Positions 26,126-34,400 of a stretch of 64,000 nucleotides of DNA are shown piece by piece. Position 1 is the first letter of the stretch. Each line of letters starts with the position of its first letter. Location of the stretch: contig JBAQGA010000189.1 in assembly GCA_049287565.1 (NCBI GenBank), positions 1 through 64,000 of the forward strand, written 5' to 3'. The notes under the pieces were generated by a model, which made no database searches, was not told the DNA's origin, and saw only the letters and a program-made list of their open reading frames with translations. The DNA is from UBA8522 sp049287565 (GTDB taxonomy: Bacteria; Acidobacteriota; Aminicenantia; Aminicenantales; UBA8522). The position numbers were made by a program, and so were the translations under genes.

Positions 26126-27676
26126 ATGGCCTTCATCAGCATTTTTAACGATGTCCTGGGGCCGGTGATGCGGGGGCCGTCGAGCTCCCATACGGCCGGA
26201 TCCTATCGCCTCGGCCGGATCGCCCGGTCCCTGCTCGGGGAAGAGCCGGTTTCGGCCGTTTTCACTTTCGACCCGGATGGCTCTTATGCCCGGACCTACA
26301 GAGAGCAGGGCGCCGATCTCGGATTCGCGGCCGGCCTCCAGGGGTGGCCGATTACAGATGAGCGCTTTCCACAGGCCCTCGAATCGGCCGCCCGGGCGGG
26401 GATGAAGATCGAGTTCCGGACGAATCCTCTTCCTCTGGCCGATCATCCCAACACGGTCGAGATCAAACTCGTTGGGCGCCGGGGAAGACGGCTCAGGACG
26501 ATCGGCCAATCAGTCGGCGGCGGTCTGGTCGTCGTGCGGCGGCTCGATGGCTGGGAAGTCGAAATAACGGGAAAAACCCATGATGTTCTGGTGATGTGTA
26601 AAGCTGCCGCCGTCCCCCGCTTGAAGGCGCCGGCCGGGCAGATGAAATCGCCTCCGAACGGAGTCATAGAGGTCATCCGCGGTGACAGGGCTCTGGTCCA
26701 TTTCCAGAGTGCAGACGCCCTCGGCGAAGAGGACCTCGAAAGACTCCGCTCCCTGGACGGCGTTCAAGATATCCGGGCAGTCTCGCCCGTCTTCCATGTC
26801 CAGCGCGGCGGACCCCTCTTTTCCAGTGCCAAAGAGATACTCTCCCTGGCCGCGAGCCGCCGGGTCAGGCTCGGAAGATTGGCCCTGGCGTATGAGTCTC
26901 GTCTTCTCGGGCTCTCTGAAAAAGAGGCCAAGGAGGAGATGTTGAGACGTTGGGATATCATGGCCGCCGCGATCCGGAGCGGGCTCGGCGACCAGGACGT
27001 GAAGATGAAACTCCTCCGGCCGTCAGCGGCCGGGATCTTCAAAGTGGAAGCCGAGGGGCGGCTGGCCCTCGGCGGCCCGGCGACCCGGGCGGCGGCCCGG
27101 GCGATGGCCGTTCTTCACGTGAGCAACAGCGGGGGGGTGGTCTGCGCCGCGCCGACCGGAGCTTCATCCGGCGTCATCCCCGGTGTCATGGCCACGCTGA
27201 TTGAGACAAAGAAACTGTCATCTGAACAAATCGCCCTGGCCCTTTTTGCAGCCTCGGCCGTCGGCCTGGTCATTGCCCGTCGGGCGACCTTCGCTGCCGA
27301 GGTGGCCGGCTGCCAGGTGGAGATCGGGGCGGCCGGCGCGATGGCCGCGGCCGCAGCCGTTGAGGCGATCGGCGGTTCCACCGAACTGGCCCTAGACGCA
27401 GCGGCCATCTCGCTCCAGAACAGCATGGGATCGGTCTGCGACCTGGTGCAAGGCCTCTGTGAGATTCCCTGCCATACCCGTAACGCCGCTGCGGCCGCGG
27501 GTGCGCTGGTCTGCGCCGACCTGGTCCTCGGCGGGTACGTCAACCCGGTTCCTTTGGATGAGACCGTGGATGCAGTTTTCGCCGTCGGGAAAATGCTGCC
27601 CCGGGAACTGAGATGCACCTCGCTCGGGGGCTTGGCCGTGACTCCTTCGGCGCGGTGCCTGGCGCACCGGAAATGA
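26126..27676 (+). CDS. sdaA: L-serine dehydratase, iron-sulfur type, beta-alpha fusion
   Basis: The 516-residue enzyme joins both domains of the Fe-S serine dehydratase in one chain. The beta domain begins with VLGPVMRGPSSSHTAGSYR; the alpha domain shows APTGASSG and the cluster cysteines in CDLVQGLCEIPC, with a third cysteine near the C-terminus (RCTSLGG). It deaminates L-serine to pyruvate and ammonia using a [4Fe-4S] cluster. ATG 26126 is preferred over an in-frame GTG at 26108 because GAAAGAGG lies just before it. Length matches single-chain forms in other anaerobes and Proteobacteria. Confidence 0.93.
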   Translation: MAFISIFNDVLGPVMRGPSSSHTAGSYRLGRIARSLLGEEPVSAVFTFDPDGSYARTYREQGADLGFAAGLQGWPITDERFPQALESAARAGMKIEFRTNPLPLADHPNTVEIKLVGRRGRRLRTIGQSVGGGLVVVRRLDGWEVEITGKTHDVLVMCKAAAVPRLKAPAGQMKSPPNGVIEVIRGDRALVHFQSADALGEEDLERLRSLDGVQDIRAVSPVFHVQRGGPLFSSAKEILSLAASRRVRLGRLALAYESRLLGLSEKEAKEEMLRRWDIMAAAIRSGLGDQDVKMKLLRPSAAGIFKVEAEGRLALGGPATRAAARAMAVLHVSNSGGVVCAAPTGASSGVIPGVMATLIETKKLSSEQIALALFAASAVGLVIARRATFAAEVAGCQVEIGAAGAMAAAAAVEAIGGSTELALDAAAISLQNSMGSVCDLVQGLCEIPCHTRNAAAAAGALVCADLVLGGYVNPVPLDETVDAVFAVGKMLPRELRCTSLGGLAVTPSARCLAHRK

Positions 27677-27703
27677 TCAACCGCTGAGCTCGGCTGCGGA
27701 CTT

Positions 27704-28525
27704 CTAGCTGGTTCCTTTCTCCCGCCTCAACTTCTCCCGGGCTTCGGCGAACATCGGCTCGGCGTAGTCAGACGGCCAGGTGCGGTCCTCGAAACTCCGT
27801 TTCTCGATCAGCGTCAAGAAGCCCTTGAACTCCACGAAGTACGAACCATAGATGTGAAAGCTGTCCACGAGGTCGGCATAGCGGCCGACACGCACGGGAC
27901 GGCCGGTCTTTTCCGCGATCCTTCCGGCGATGACGCGCTGCAGGTCGGTCAGGGCAAAGACATTCATGTAGGCCGCCTTGTAGGCGTCTCGCGAACGCCA
28001 GTGGGTATTCATGTTGAGGACGAGGCCATCCTTCTCGTCCGGAAGCAGCCGGCACCAGACCCGCTGCAGGCAGGGCGGGTCGTAGGTCGGGGGGTCATGC
28101 TTGGGGTTCCAGGTGATGGCCTGGGCCCGGCGGGAATGCCCCGCCTGGCTGAGTTTCTTGACGATATAGTTGACCTGGTCGATAACCGTGCCTTCGATCT
28201 CGTAGGCGAACAGGCGCTTGTGGTAAGTGTATGTCCACTTGCCTTCTTCCGGCGCGATCCAGTGGTCATGGACGCCGTCGACGACCTCCTGCCGATAGAT
28301 CTCGAGGTCCTCCAGGCCGCCCGGGAAGGCGCGGTGGATGCGCGGCTCCAGGAAGGGGTCTTCCACCACCCACATCATCGTGCAGTCTTTGCTCGGCGGG
28401 TCGCCCGGCTTGTCGTATTCGGTCTCGATGGCCACCCCTTTCTCCCAGCAGGCCAGGACGGCCTTCTCCCAGGCTTCGGGCAAGGTCTTTCCGTGGACAC
28501 AGAGCGTTGGAATCAGCCCTTGCAT
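27704..28525 (-). CDS. Thymidylate synthase-family protein (divergent ThyA-like)
   Basis: The 273-residue protein carries the ThyA active-site set in the right order: an SRRAQAITWNP segment equal to the phosphate-binding double arginine, PPCLQRVW with the catalytic cysteine, MNTHWRSRDAYKAAYMN matching the R-S-x-D-(x)7-N pyrimidine-binding stretch, and DSFHIYGSY with the H-x-Y pair. The N-terminal arginine loop (usually in an RTGT context) is not evident. It may be a short-type thymidylate synthase or a dUMP/dCMP hydroxymethylase relative; cofactor and substrate cannot be read from sequence. Its neighbours give no hint. Confidence 0.7.
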   Translation of the reverse strand: MQGLIPTLCVHGKTLPEAWEKAVLACWEKGVAIETEYDKPGDPPSKDCTMMWVVEDPFLEPRIHRAFPGGLEDLEIYRQEVVDGVHDHWIAPEEGKWTYTYHKRLFAYEIEGTVIDQVNYIVKKLSQAGHSRRAQAITWNPKHDPPTYDPPCLQRVWCRLLPDEKDGLVLNMNTHWRSRDAYKAAYMNVFALTDLQRVIAGRIAEKTGRPVRVGRYADLVDSFHIYGSYFVEFKGFLTLIEKRSFEDRTWPSDYAEPMFAEAREKLRREKGTS

Positions 28526-28532
28526 CGGAACC

Positions 28533-28877
28533 TCACTTCTTCAGGAAAGCAGACACGAGGACCACGACTCCCACGGCGATCAGGATGAGCGGCCACCACT
28601 CCATGAACCCGATGAGATAAGAACCGCCGATGATCGCCAGGATGAGGCCGGCGGTGAGCCGTCCGCTGATCCCGCGCCGGCCTTCAGCCGAGAAAGCCCG
28701 GAGGAGCGCTTCGAGCAGGAATATCCCGCCCAATCCCACCAAAAAATAAGCCCACCAGTCCGCCCAGGAGATGCGGTCCATTTCGGTCAGGAGAAAGAGG
28801 ACGCCGAGAAGGATTAAGATAAGGCCACCCGCTATTTTGGGATGATAATCCTGTTTTGTTTTGATATTTTCGTTCAT
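28533..28877 (-). CDS. Small membrane protein with LiaF/DUF5668-like helices
   Basis: The 114-residue protein has four hydrophobic helices at roughly 15-31, 40-60, 74-90 and 92-111, with a G-rich LILLGVLFLL start and WWPLILIAVGVVVLV end typical of the LiaI/LiaF transmembrane domain. Family members appear in envelope-stress regulation. It precedes (upstream) the ThyA-like gene by 7 bases on the same strand, so it is likely co-transcribed. Confidence 0.6.
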   Translation of the reverse strand: MNENIKTKQDYHPKIAGGLILILLGVLFLLTEMDRISWADWWAYFLVGLGGIFLLEALLRAFSAEGRRGISGRLTAGLILAIIGGSYLIGFMEWWPLILIAVGVVVLVSAFLKK

Positions 28878-28973
28878 CCCGTCTCTCCCGTTTTGAGTTG
28901 AGATTATCCTCCTATATCATAGCCGCCGCACCCGGTCAATGAGGCGGGAAAAAGGAGGGGGAGAAAAGAAAGG

Positions 28974-29005
28974 GGAGGGGGAGGGACATAGCCCCGGCCC
29001 CCTCC
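28974..29005 (-). terminator. Rho-independent-like terminator after glutamate dehydrogenase
   Basis: GGAGGGGG (28974-28981) pairs with CCCCCTCC (28998-29005) around a 16-base loop. On the minus strand it comes right after the gdh stop and is followed by CCCTTTCTTTTC. It may also work on the plus strand, where TTTTT follows. Confidence 0.55.
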
Positions 29006-29033
29006 GGTCTTTTTGATAGGAAGGAATTCCAGC

Positions 29034-30332
29034 TCAGGCTGCCCGCCCCAGGGCGGTCAGCGATTCCGCCACCCGGCCGACGCCCAGGATATAGGCGGCC
29101 TCCCTCATGGTGACGTTGTGTTTTTCCATCACGGCCACGACCTCCCAGAAAGCCTTTTTCATCTTTTTTTCGGTCTTTTCCCGGATCTCTTCCTCGGAAA
29201 AGAAGTAGCGCTGCAGGTCCTGCACCCACTCCAAGTAGGAAACGGTGACCCCGCCAGCGTTGGCCAGGATATCCGGGGCGACGAGGACCTTCCTCTCTTT
29301 CAGGATCTCGTCCGCCTCCAGGGTCGTCGGGCCGTTGGCGCCCTCGAGGACGATCTTGGCCTTGACCGTATCGGCATTGTCCCGGTGGATCTGCCCTTCC
29401 ACGGCGGCCGGGATGAGGATGTCACAGGCGAAGGCGATGACGCCGTCGTTGTCGATCGGCTCGGTGCCGGGGAAATTGACGACGCTCCCCGTCTGGAGAA
29501 CTTGCTTCTCCAGGGCGAACGGGTCGATCCCTTGGTCGCAGCGGATGCCGCCGAACATGTCTGTGACGGCGACGATCCGGCAGCCGGCCCGGTGGACCAG
29601 CTTGGCGATCGATGAGCCGACGTTGCCGAACCCGAGGATGGCCACCGTCTTTCCGGCAAGCGGGGTATCCAGGTGCCGGCAGGCTTCCTCCAGGACGAAA
29701 AACAGTCCGGTTCCGGTGGCCATCGCCCGGCCCAGAGAACCCCAGAGATTGACGGGCTTGCCGGTGACAACGGCGGGCTCCAGGTATCCTTGGCCCTGGC
29801 TGTAGGCGTCGGCAATCCAGGCCATTGTCTGGGCGTTGGTGAACATGTCCGGCGCCGGGATATCCAAGTAAGGGCCGATGAAGTCCCTGATGGCGAAGAT
29901 GTATTCTTTGGTCATCTTCTTGAGCTCGTTTTCCGACATCTTCAGCGGGTCGCAAATAATGGCCCCTTTGCCTCCTCCGAAGGGAAGATCGAGGACCGCG
30001 CATTTCCAGGTCATCCAGGAGGCCAAAGCCTTGCATTCGCTCAGCGACGCCTTCGGGCTGTAGCGGATGCCGCCCTTGGCCGGTCCGCGGACCCTGGAAT
30101 GCTGGACCCGGAAGCCGGTGAAGGTCTCGGCCACCCCGCTGTCGAGGGTGATGGCCAGATGGACCGTCAGTTCCCGCTCGGGATGCTTGAGCCTCTGATA
30201 GACCCAGGGATCGAGGTCGAGGAAATTGGCGGCTTGCTCGAACTGGAGAGTCGCCTCCAGGAACGGGTCATATTCCTTTTCTCTTAATTCCGGAAGAGGG
30301 CTGATGTACCTGATCTTGGCTTCGTCTTTCAT
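29034..30332 (-). CDS. gdhA: Glutamate dehydrogenase
   Basis: A 432-residue enzyme of the Glu/Leu/Phe/Val dehydrogenase family. The N-terminal domain has KGGIRYSP, the substrate lysine in PFGGGKGAI, and the PAPDMFTN loop; the nucleotide domain has VAILGFGNVGSSIA around residue 220, and VEGANGPTT follows. It interconverts 2-oxoglutarate plus ammonium and glutamate; length fits hexameric catabolic or archaeal-like enzymes. It follows a small protein gene by 13 bases, and both lie behind a sigma-54 promoter next to an NtrC-type regulator, so ammonium or amino-acid control is likely. Confidence 0.93.
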   Translation of the reverse strand: MKDEAKIRYISPLPELREKEYDPFLEATLQFEQAANFLDLDPWVYQRLKHPERELTVHLAITLDSGVAETFTGFRVQHSRVRGPAKGGIRYSPKASLSECKALASWMTWKCAVLDLPFGGGKGAIICDPLKMSENELKKMTKEYIFAIRDFIGPYLDIPAPDMFTNAQTMAWIADAYSQGQGYLEPAVVTGKPVNLWGSLGRAMATGTGLFFVLEEACRHLDTPLAGKTVAILGFGNVGSSIAKLVHRAGCRIVAVTDMFGGIRCDQGIDPFALEKQVLQTGSVVNFPGTEPIDNDGVIAFACDILIPAAVEGQIHRDNADTVKAKIVLEGANGPTTLEADEILKERKVLVAPDILANAGGVTVSYLEWVQDLQRYFFSEEEIREKTEKKMKKAFWEVVAVMEKHNVTMREAAYILGVGRVAESLTALGRAA

Positions 30333-30345
30333 CGTCGTTCCCCCC

Positions 30346-30606
30346 TCAGTCGATTTCCTTGACCAGCAGCTTCAACAGCCGGTCATAACCCGATTTCTGG
30401 AATTGCAGGATGGGCACTTTTTTGCCATGATGATAGAGGTATTTGCCCTCGAGCCGGACTCTTTTTTTCGTCTTCGGATTTCGGGCGGCGATCTTGTGGA
30501 CATCGGGCCAGGGGATGATTTCCGCCAGCTGGTCTTCGGCCGCCTCGGGAAGGGATTCTTCCCGGATGTCCTTGACGGCGCTGCCGGATTTTGAATGATT
30601 GCTCAT
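30346..30606 (-). CDS. Small conserved-context protein upstream of gdh
   Basis: From ATG 30606, with a strong AAGGAGGT site, this encodes 86 residues of unknown family. It is charged, without signal or membrane segments, and ends in a basic/aromatic helix (LYHHGKKVPILQFQKSGYDRLLKLL). It is the first gene after the sigma-54 promoter and 13 bases before gdhA. It may modulate the dehydrogenase or its translation, but nothing in its sequence proves that. Confidence 0.6.
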   Translation of the reverse strand: MSNHSKSGSAVKDIREESLPEAAEDQLAEIIPWPDVHKIAARNPKTKKRVRLEGKYLYHHGKKVPILQFQKSGYDRLLKLLVKEID

Positions 30607-30639
30607 ATCGACCTCCTTATTAGAGCAGGCCAACATTAA

Positions 30640-30655
30640 AGCAATTCCCGTGCCA
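30640..30655 (-). promoter_or_regulatory. Sigma-54 (-24/-12) promoter
   Basis: On the minus strand TGGCAC (30655-30650), five bases, then TTGCT (30644-30640) is a perfect match to the sigma-54 consensus. Transcription should start near 30629, just ahead of the ribosome site of the gene at 30606. A palindromic region suitable for an enhancer protein lies 75-100 bases upstream. Confidence 0.82.
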
Positions 30656-30704
30656 GAAGCTAAATTATTGATATGAAATAATATATGCTAAAAATAGATG
30701 AAGG

Positions 30705-30731
30705 ATATTGCGTTTTGCGCTATTGCAATAT
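30705..30731. promoter_or_regulatory. Inverted repeat, candidate enhancer site for the NtrC-type regulator
   Basis: ATATTGC (30705-30711) and GCAATAT (30725-30731) are exact reverse complements separated by 13 bases, 75-101 bases upstream of the predicted sigma-54 start. A second short palindrome, AGTCCGGACT, lies at 30749-30758, right beside the stop of the regulator gene. Confidence 0.55.
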
Positions 30732-30758
30732 GCAGTGATACTCCCCTGAGTCCGGACT

Positions 30759-32132
30759 TTATTGCTTTTCCCAGGCCTTGATTTTCCGGAAGAGGGAGGA
30801 AGGATGAATCCCCAGCACCTTGGCAGCCTGCGATCTGTTCTGGTTAACAGCTGCCAAAACTTTCTTGATATAGGCTTTCTCTAGTTTCTCTAAAGTCGGG
30901 AGCGAGTCGACAGGAACGATATCCTCGAACCCGGGGGAGTCGGGTATCTCCCGATATTCTCTGATTTCCGAGGGGAGATAGTTATACCGGACCTCCTCAT
31001 CGGTATAGAGGGAGAGGACCCTTTCGATGATATTGCGGAGCTCCCGGGCATTGCCCGGCCAGGGATAAGCGAGGACGGCCTTGGCGGCTTCTTGGGAGAT
31101 CCCTTTGTAGGCTCGTTTCAGCTCCTGGTTGAGCTCGCGGATGAACTGAAGGGCCAGGGGGACGATATCCTCCTGGCGCTCCCGCAGCGGTGGGATGACG
31201 ATGGGCACGACATTCAGCCTGTAGAACAGATCGGAGCGGAATTTGCCGCTCTCCGTGGCCTTGGCCAGGTCTATGTTCGTGGCGGCGATGACGCGGATGT
31301 TGACCTTGATCGGCTGGGTCCCTCCGAGGCGGTTGAACGTCCCTTCCTCCAACACCCGGAGCAGCTTGGCCTGGAGGTTGAACGACATATCCGCGATCTC
31401 GTCGAAGAAGATCGTCCCCTCGTCGCCCCTTTCCAGGAGCCCGATCTTCCTTTTGCGGGCATCGGTGAAAGCTCCGGCCTCGTAGCCGAACAGTTCACTC
31501 TCCAAGAGGTTCTCCGGAATGGCGGCGCAGTTGATCTCGACGATCGGCTTTTCCGCCCGCGGGCTGTGATAATGGACGGCCTTGGCCAGGAGCTCTTTTC
31601 CCGTCCCGCTCTCTCCCTGGAGGAGAACGGTCGTCCTATCGGCGGTGGCGACCCGTTTGGCCAGGCTGATGACCTCTTTCATTTTCCTGCTCTCGGCGAT
31701 GATCCTTCCGAAGTAGTAGCGGCCCTTCTCCGATTCGAGATGCTCCAGGACCCGGATGCGGAGAGCCAGTGTTTCCAAGGCGCGATGGATAGTGTGCTTC
31801 AGGTCGCTAATCCGGAACGGCTTCAGCAGATAGTCATAGGCGCCGAGCTTCATCGATTCGACCGCCTTTTCCAGGATCTCATAGGCGCTCATCATGATGA
31901 CGATCGTCTCCCGGTCGATGTCCTTGACGCGGCGCAAGACCTCGGTTCCCGAGATACCGGGGAGCATCAGGTCGAGAAGGATGAGCTGGGGCTTGTAGCG
32001 GACGACCATCTCCAGGGCCGCTTCCCCGGAATCGGCGACCAGGACCTCGTAATCCTCTTTCTCCAGCGCCTTCTTGAGGTTGTTCAGGGTCAGGATCTCG
32101 TCGTCGACGATCAGGATGGAGAACGTGCTCAA
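30759..32132 (-). CDS. Sigma-54-dependent response regulator (NtrC family)
   Basis: The 457-residue protein has a receiver domain (about 1-120; Asp in LILLDLMLP, Lys in LLKPF), an AAA+ domain (about 145-380; Walker A GESGTGKE, loop motif GAFTDA, Walker B TIFFDEIADM) and a FIS-type helix-turn-helix at the end (NRSQAAKVLGIHPSSLFRKI). The near-consensus GAFTDA is compatible with sigma-54 activation. It overlaps its sensor-kinase gene by 4 bases, and a sigma-54 promoter lies just beyond its stop; it is therefore the obvious candidate to drive the gdh operon. Confidence 0.93.
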   Translation of the reverse strand: MSTFSILIVDDEILTLNNLKKALEKEDYEVLVADSGEAALEMVVRYKPQLILLDLMLPGISGTEVLRRVKDIDRETIVIMMSAYEILEKAVESMKLGAYDYLLKPFRISDLKHTIHRALETLALRIRVLEHLESEKGRYYFGRIIAESRKMKEVISLAKRVATADRTTVLLQGESGTGKELLAKAVHYHSPRAEKPIVEINCAAIPENLLESELFGYEAGAFTDARKRKIGLLERGDEGTIFFDEIADMSFNLQAKLLRVLEEGTFNRLGGTQPIKVNIRVIAATNIDLAKATESGKFRSDLFYRLNVVPIVIPPLRERQEDIVPLALQFIRELNQELKRAYKGISQEAAKAVLAYPWPGNARELRNIIERVLSLYTDEEVRYNYLPSEIREYREIPDSPGFEDIVPVDSLPTLEKLEKAYIKKVLAAVNQNRSQAAKVLGIHPSSLFRKIKAWEKQ

Positions 32133-34276
32133 GAGATCACCTCCTCATCCTTGAGAGACACCCGGCCTTTCTGACGGATGGGCAGGAGGATGGAGAACGT
32201 CGCGCCTTTTCCCGCCTCGCTCCGGACGGAGATCTCTCCGTCATGGTTCTTGATATACCTCAGGCTGATGCTCAGGCCGAGCCCGGTGCCCTGGCTCTTC
32301 TTGGTGGTGAAGAAGGGATCGAAGATCTTCTTCAAATTCTCCGGGGGGATGCCGATGCCGGTGTCGCTGATCTGGATCTGGATCCGATCCTGAAACTTGA
32401 CCTTGGAGGTCTCCGCATTGAGTTCGCCGCCCCCGGACATGGACTGAGCGGCGTTGATGAATATATTGGTCAGGACCTGGCGGATCTGGTTGAGGTCGGC
32501 GGTGACCTGGGGAAGACCTGCGGGAAGGACCTTCTCGATCCGGACGTTGCGGAAGATCGGCTGATGGCCGAGGAAGGACAGCGTGTCTTCGACGAGCTGG
32601 TTGATATTGATCTTGGTGAACTGCGGGGGTGTCGGCCGGGCGAAATTGAGAAGACCCCGGATCGTCTCGGAGATCCGATAGACATTCTCCAACACCACCT
32701 CGATCTCCTGCTTTTTGGCGGCTCCGGAGGTCTCATCCCGGAGGATTTCAAGATAGGAGGATATGCCCAGGAGCGGGTTGTTGATCTCGTGTGCCGCCCC
32801 GAGTGCCAGTTGGCTGAGGGCGGAAAGTTTTTCATAATCGGCCAGCTGGTGATGGAGCTTTTCGCGTTCAGTGACGTCCTCTATCAGGATGCTCACGCCG
32901 ACTATCTGGCCGCGGGCATCCTCGACGGGGAAGAACGAAAGATTGAAGAACTCCTCGCCGCGCCGGCGGTCGATCCGCTTCTTATCGATCCGATTGGGCC
33001 GGCCGCTGAGGATCGTCTTGTCGAACGCCAGTTCGATGTCCTTATCGTTGAGCCAAGGCAGGGTCTGGAAGATGTTCTCGCCTTTCTTGAGTTCCGGCAG
33101 GTTGAAGAGCTGGCGGATTTCCTTGTTGAAATGAGTAATCCGACCGGAGGAGTCTAGACCGACGACGCCCAGGAAGATGCTGTCCACAAGGTTGGTGATA
33201 TACTCCTCCGAGAGGCGGAGCTCCTCGGCCAGGAGCTCGCTCTCCTTCGCCCTTCTCTGGAGTTCGATGTTCATTACGTCCACTTCTTTTTTTTTCCCCC
33301 GGGCCTCTTCCAGGGCCCGGCGGAGGTCGGTGGTCAGTCGACGGAGGAGAGATGTCGTCCGCCTCGAGTTGAGGGTGGAGATAAAGACGAGAAGGACGAA
33401 GAACGGCAGGAAAAGGTAAAGGATGATCCGGTTGACCTGCCGGAGGGGCAGGAGGGCTTCTTTAAGGTCTATTTCCGAGACAAGGTAGTCGGTGGAGCCC
33501 GGAATCTTAGCATAGGCGCAGAGCACGCGCTGGCCGCGATAGTCGGTGTGCGTCTTAACCCCTTTCAGGCCCTCATGGGGATTCCCCTCTTTCTCCAGAA
33601 ATCCCTTGTCGATGAGCGGGCGTCCGCCCAGCTTTGTTGGAGAAAGAAATATTCCCCGGTCGTCCGTCAGGAAGAGTTCGCTCGTTTCTCCGATCCTCAG
33701 GTCGAAAAGCAGGCCGTAGTAGCTCGGGAGGTCCAATCCGGCGGCAACAACTCCTACGATCTTGTCGTTGCGGTTGATCAGAGGGACGGAGAGGATCATG
33801 ACGCTCGAGCCGACGATTTCCGAAAAGAAGATCCCCGAATTGAAGAACCTCCCTGCCCGGGAGGCCCGGAAGTATTCCCGGTCGGCGATCGTCCCGGATA
33901 GGTCGGTGTTGAGAGAGAGGATGATGCGGCCTTCCAGGTTGGTGACGAGGATGAAGTCATACCATTTCATAGCGGCGAGGCGGGAGGCCAGAACCGGAGT
34001 CAGGCGCGGGACGTCCTCGGGGCCGTCGATGTCGAAATGGGAGAACGACTTCAGGTCGGTCTCGCGGTCCTGGAGAAAAACGGTGATGGTCTTGATGTTC
34101 TCGGCGACCGTCGCGGCCAAGCGGTCGTAGATCTGTCTCTTGATCAGGGACGAAACTTCGTAGTTGACGGCCAGGTAGAGAAGGAGGAACGGGCTGACGA
34201 AGAGGAGGATGGTCAGCAGGGTGTTCCTCGAGGTCAGCTTCCGGTAGTTCGTTTCTTCGTGGGCTTGAACCTTCAT
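32129..34276 (-). CDS. Membrane sensor histidine kinase with extracytoplasmic CACHE-like domain and PAS
   Basis: The 715-residue protein has a transmembrane helix near residues 18-42, a large outside domain to about 285 of double-CACHE type, a second helix (about 287-308), a coiled-coil stretch, a PAS domain (about 365-470), and a transmitter with phospho-histidine motif AAHEINNPLLG and ATP-binding boxes DTGIGIPPENL and GTGLGLSIS. CACHE domains commonly bind amino acids or small organic acids in the periplasm. With its coupled NtrC-type partner and the adjacent gdh operon it probably reports an external nitrogen or carbon compound. Confidence 0.9.
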   Translation of the reverse strand: MKVQAHEETNYRKLTSRNTLLTILLFVSPFLLLYLAVNYEVSSLIKRQIYDRLAATVAENIKTITVFLQDRETDLKSFSHFDIDGPEDVPRLTPVLASRLAAMKWYDFILVTNLEGRIILSLNTDLSGTIADREYFRASRAGRFFNSGIFFSEIVGSSVMILSVPLINRNDKIVGVVAAGLDLPSYYGLLFDLRIGETSELFLTDDRGIFLSPTKLGGRPLIDKGFLEKEGNPHEGLKGVKTHTDYRGQRVLCAYAKIPGSTDYLVSEIDLKEALLPLRQVNRIILYLFLPFFVLLVFISTLNSRRTTSLLRRLTTDLRRALEEARGKKKEVDVMNIELQRRAKESELLAEELRLSEEYITNLVDSIFLGVVGLDSSGRITHFNKEIRQLFNLPELKKGENIFQTLPWLNDKDIELAFDKTILSGRPNRIDKKRIDRRRGEEFFNLSFFPVEDARGQIVGVSILIEDVTEREKLHHQLADYEKLSALSQLALGAAHEINNPLLGISSYLEILRDETSGAAKKQEIEVVLENVYRISETIRGLLNFARPTPPQFTKININQLVEDTLSFLGHQPIFRNVRIEKVLPAGLPQVTADLNQIRQVLTNIFINAAQSMSGGGELNAETSKVKFQDRIQIQISDTGIGIPPENLKKIFDPFFTTKKSQGTGLGLSISLRYIKNHDGEISVRSEAGKGATFSILLPIRQKGRVSLKDEEVIS

Positions 34277-34400
34277 TTGGTCGACGGCCCCGCGCGGGGA
34301 AGTCCCATTTTATCAGAACCGGAACAAAATGTAATGGTCTTGACCGGTCGCGGATATTGCCATAGCCGGGCTTATTAGTATAGAATAGGGCCAATTCGCC

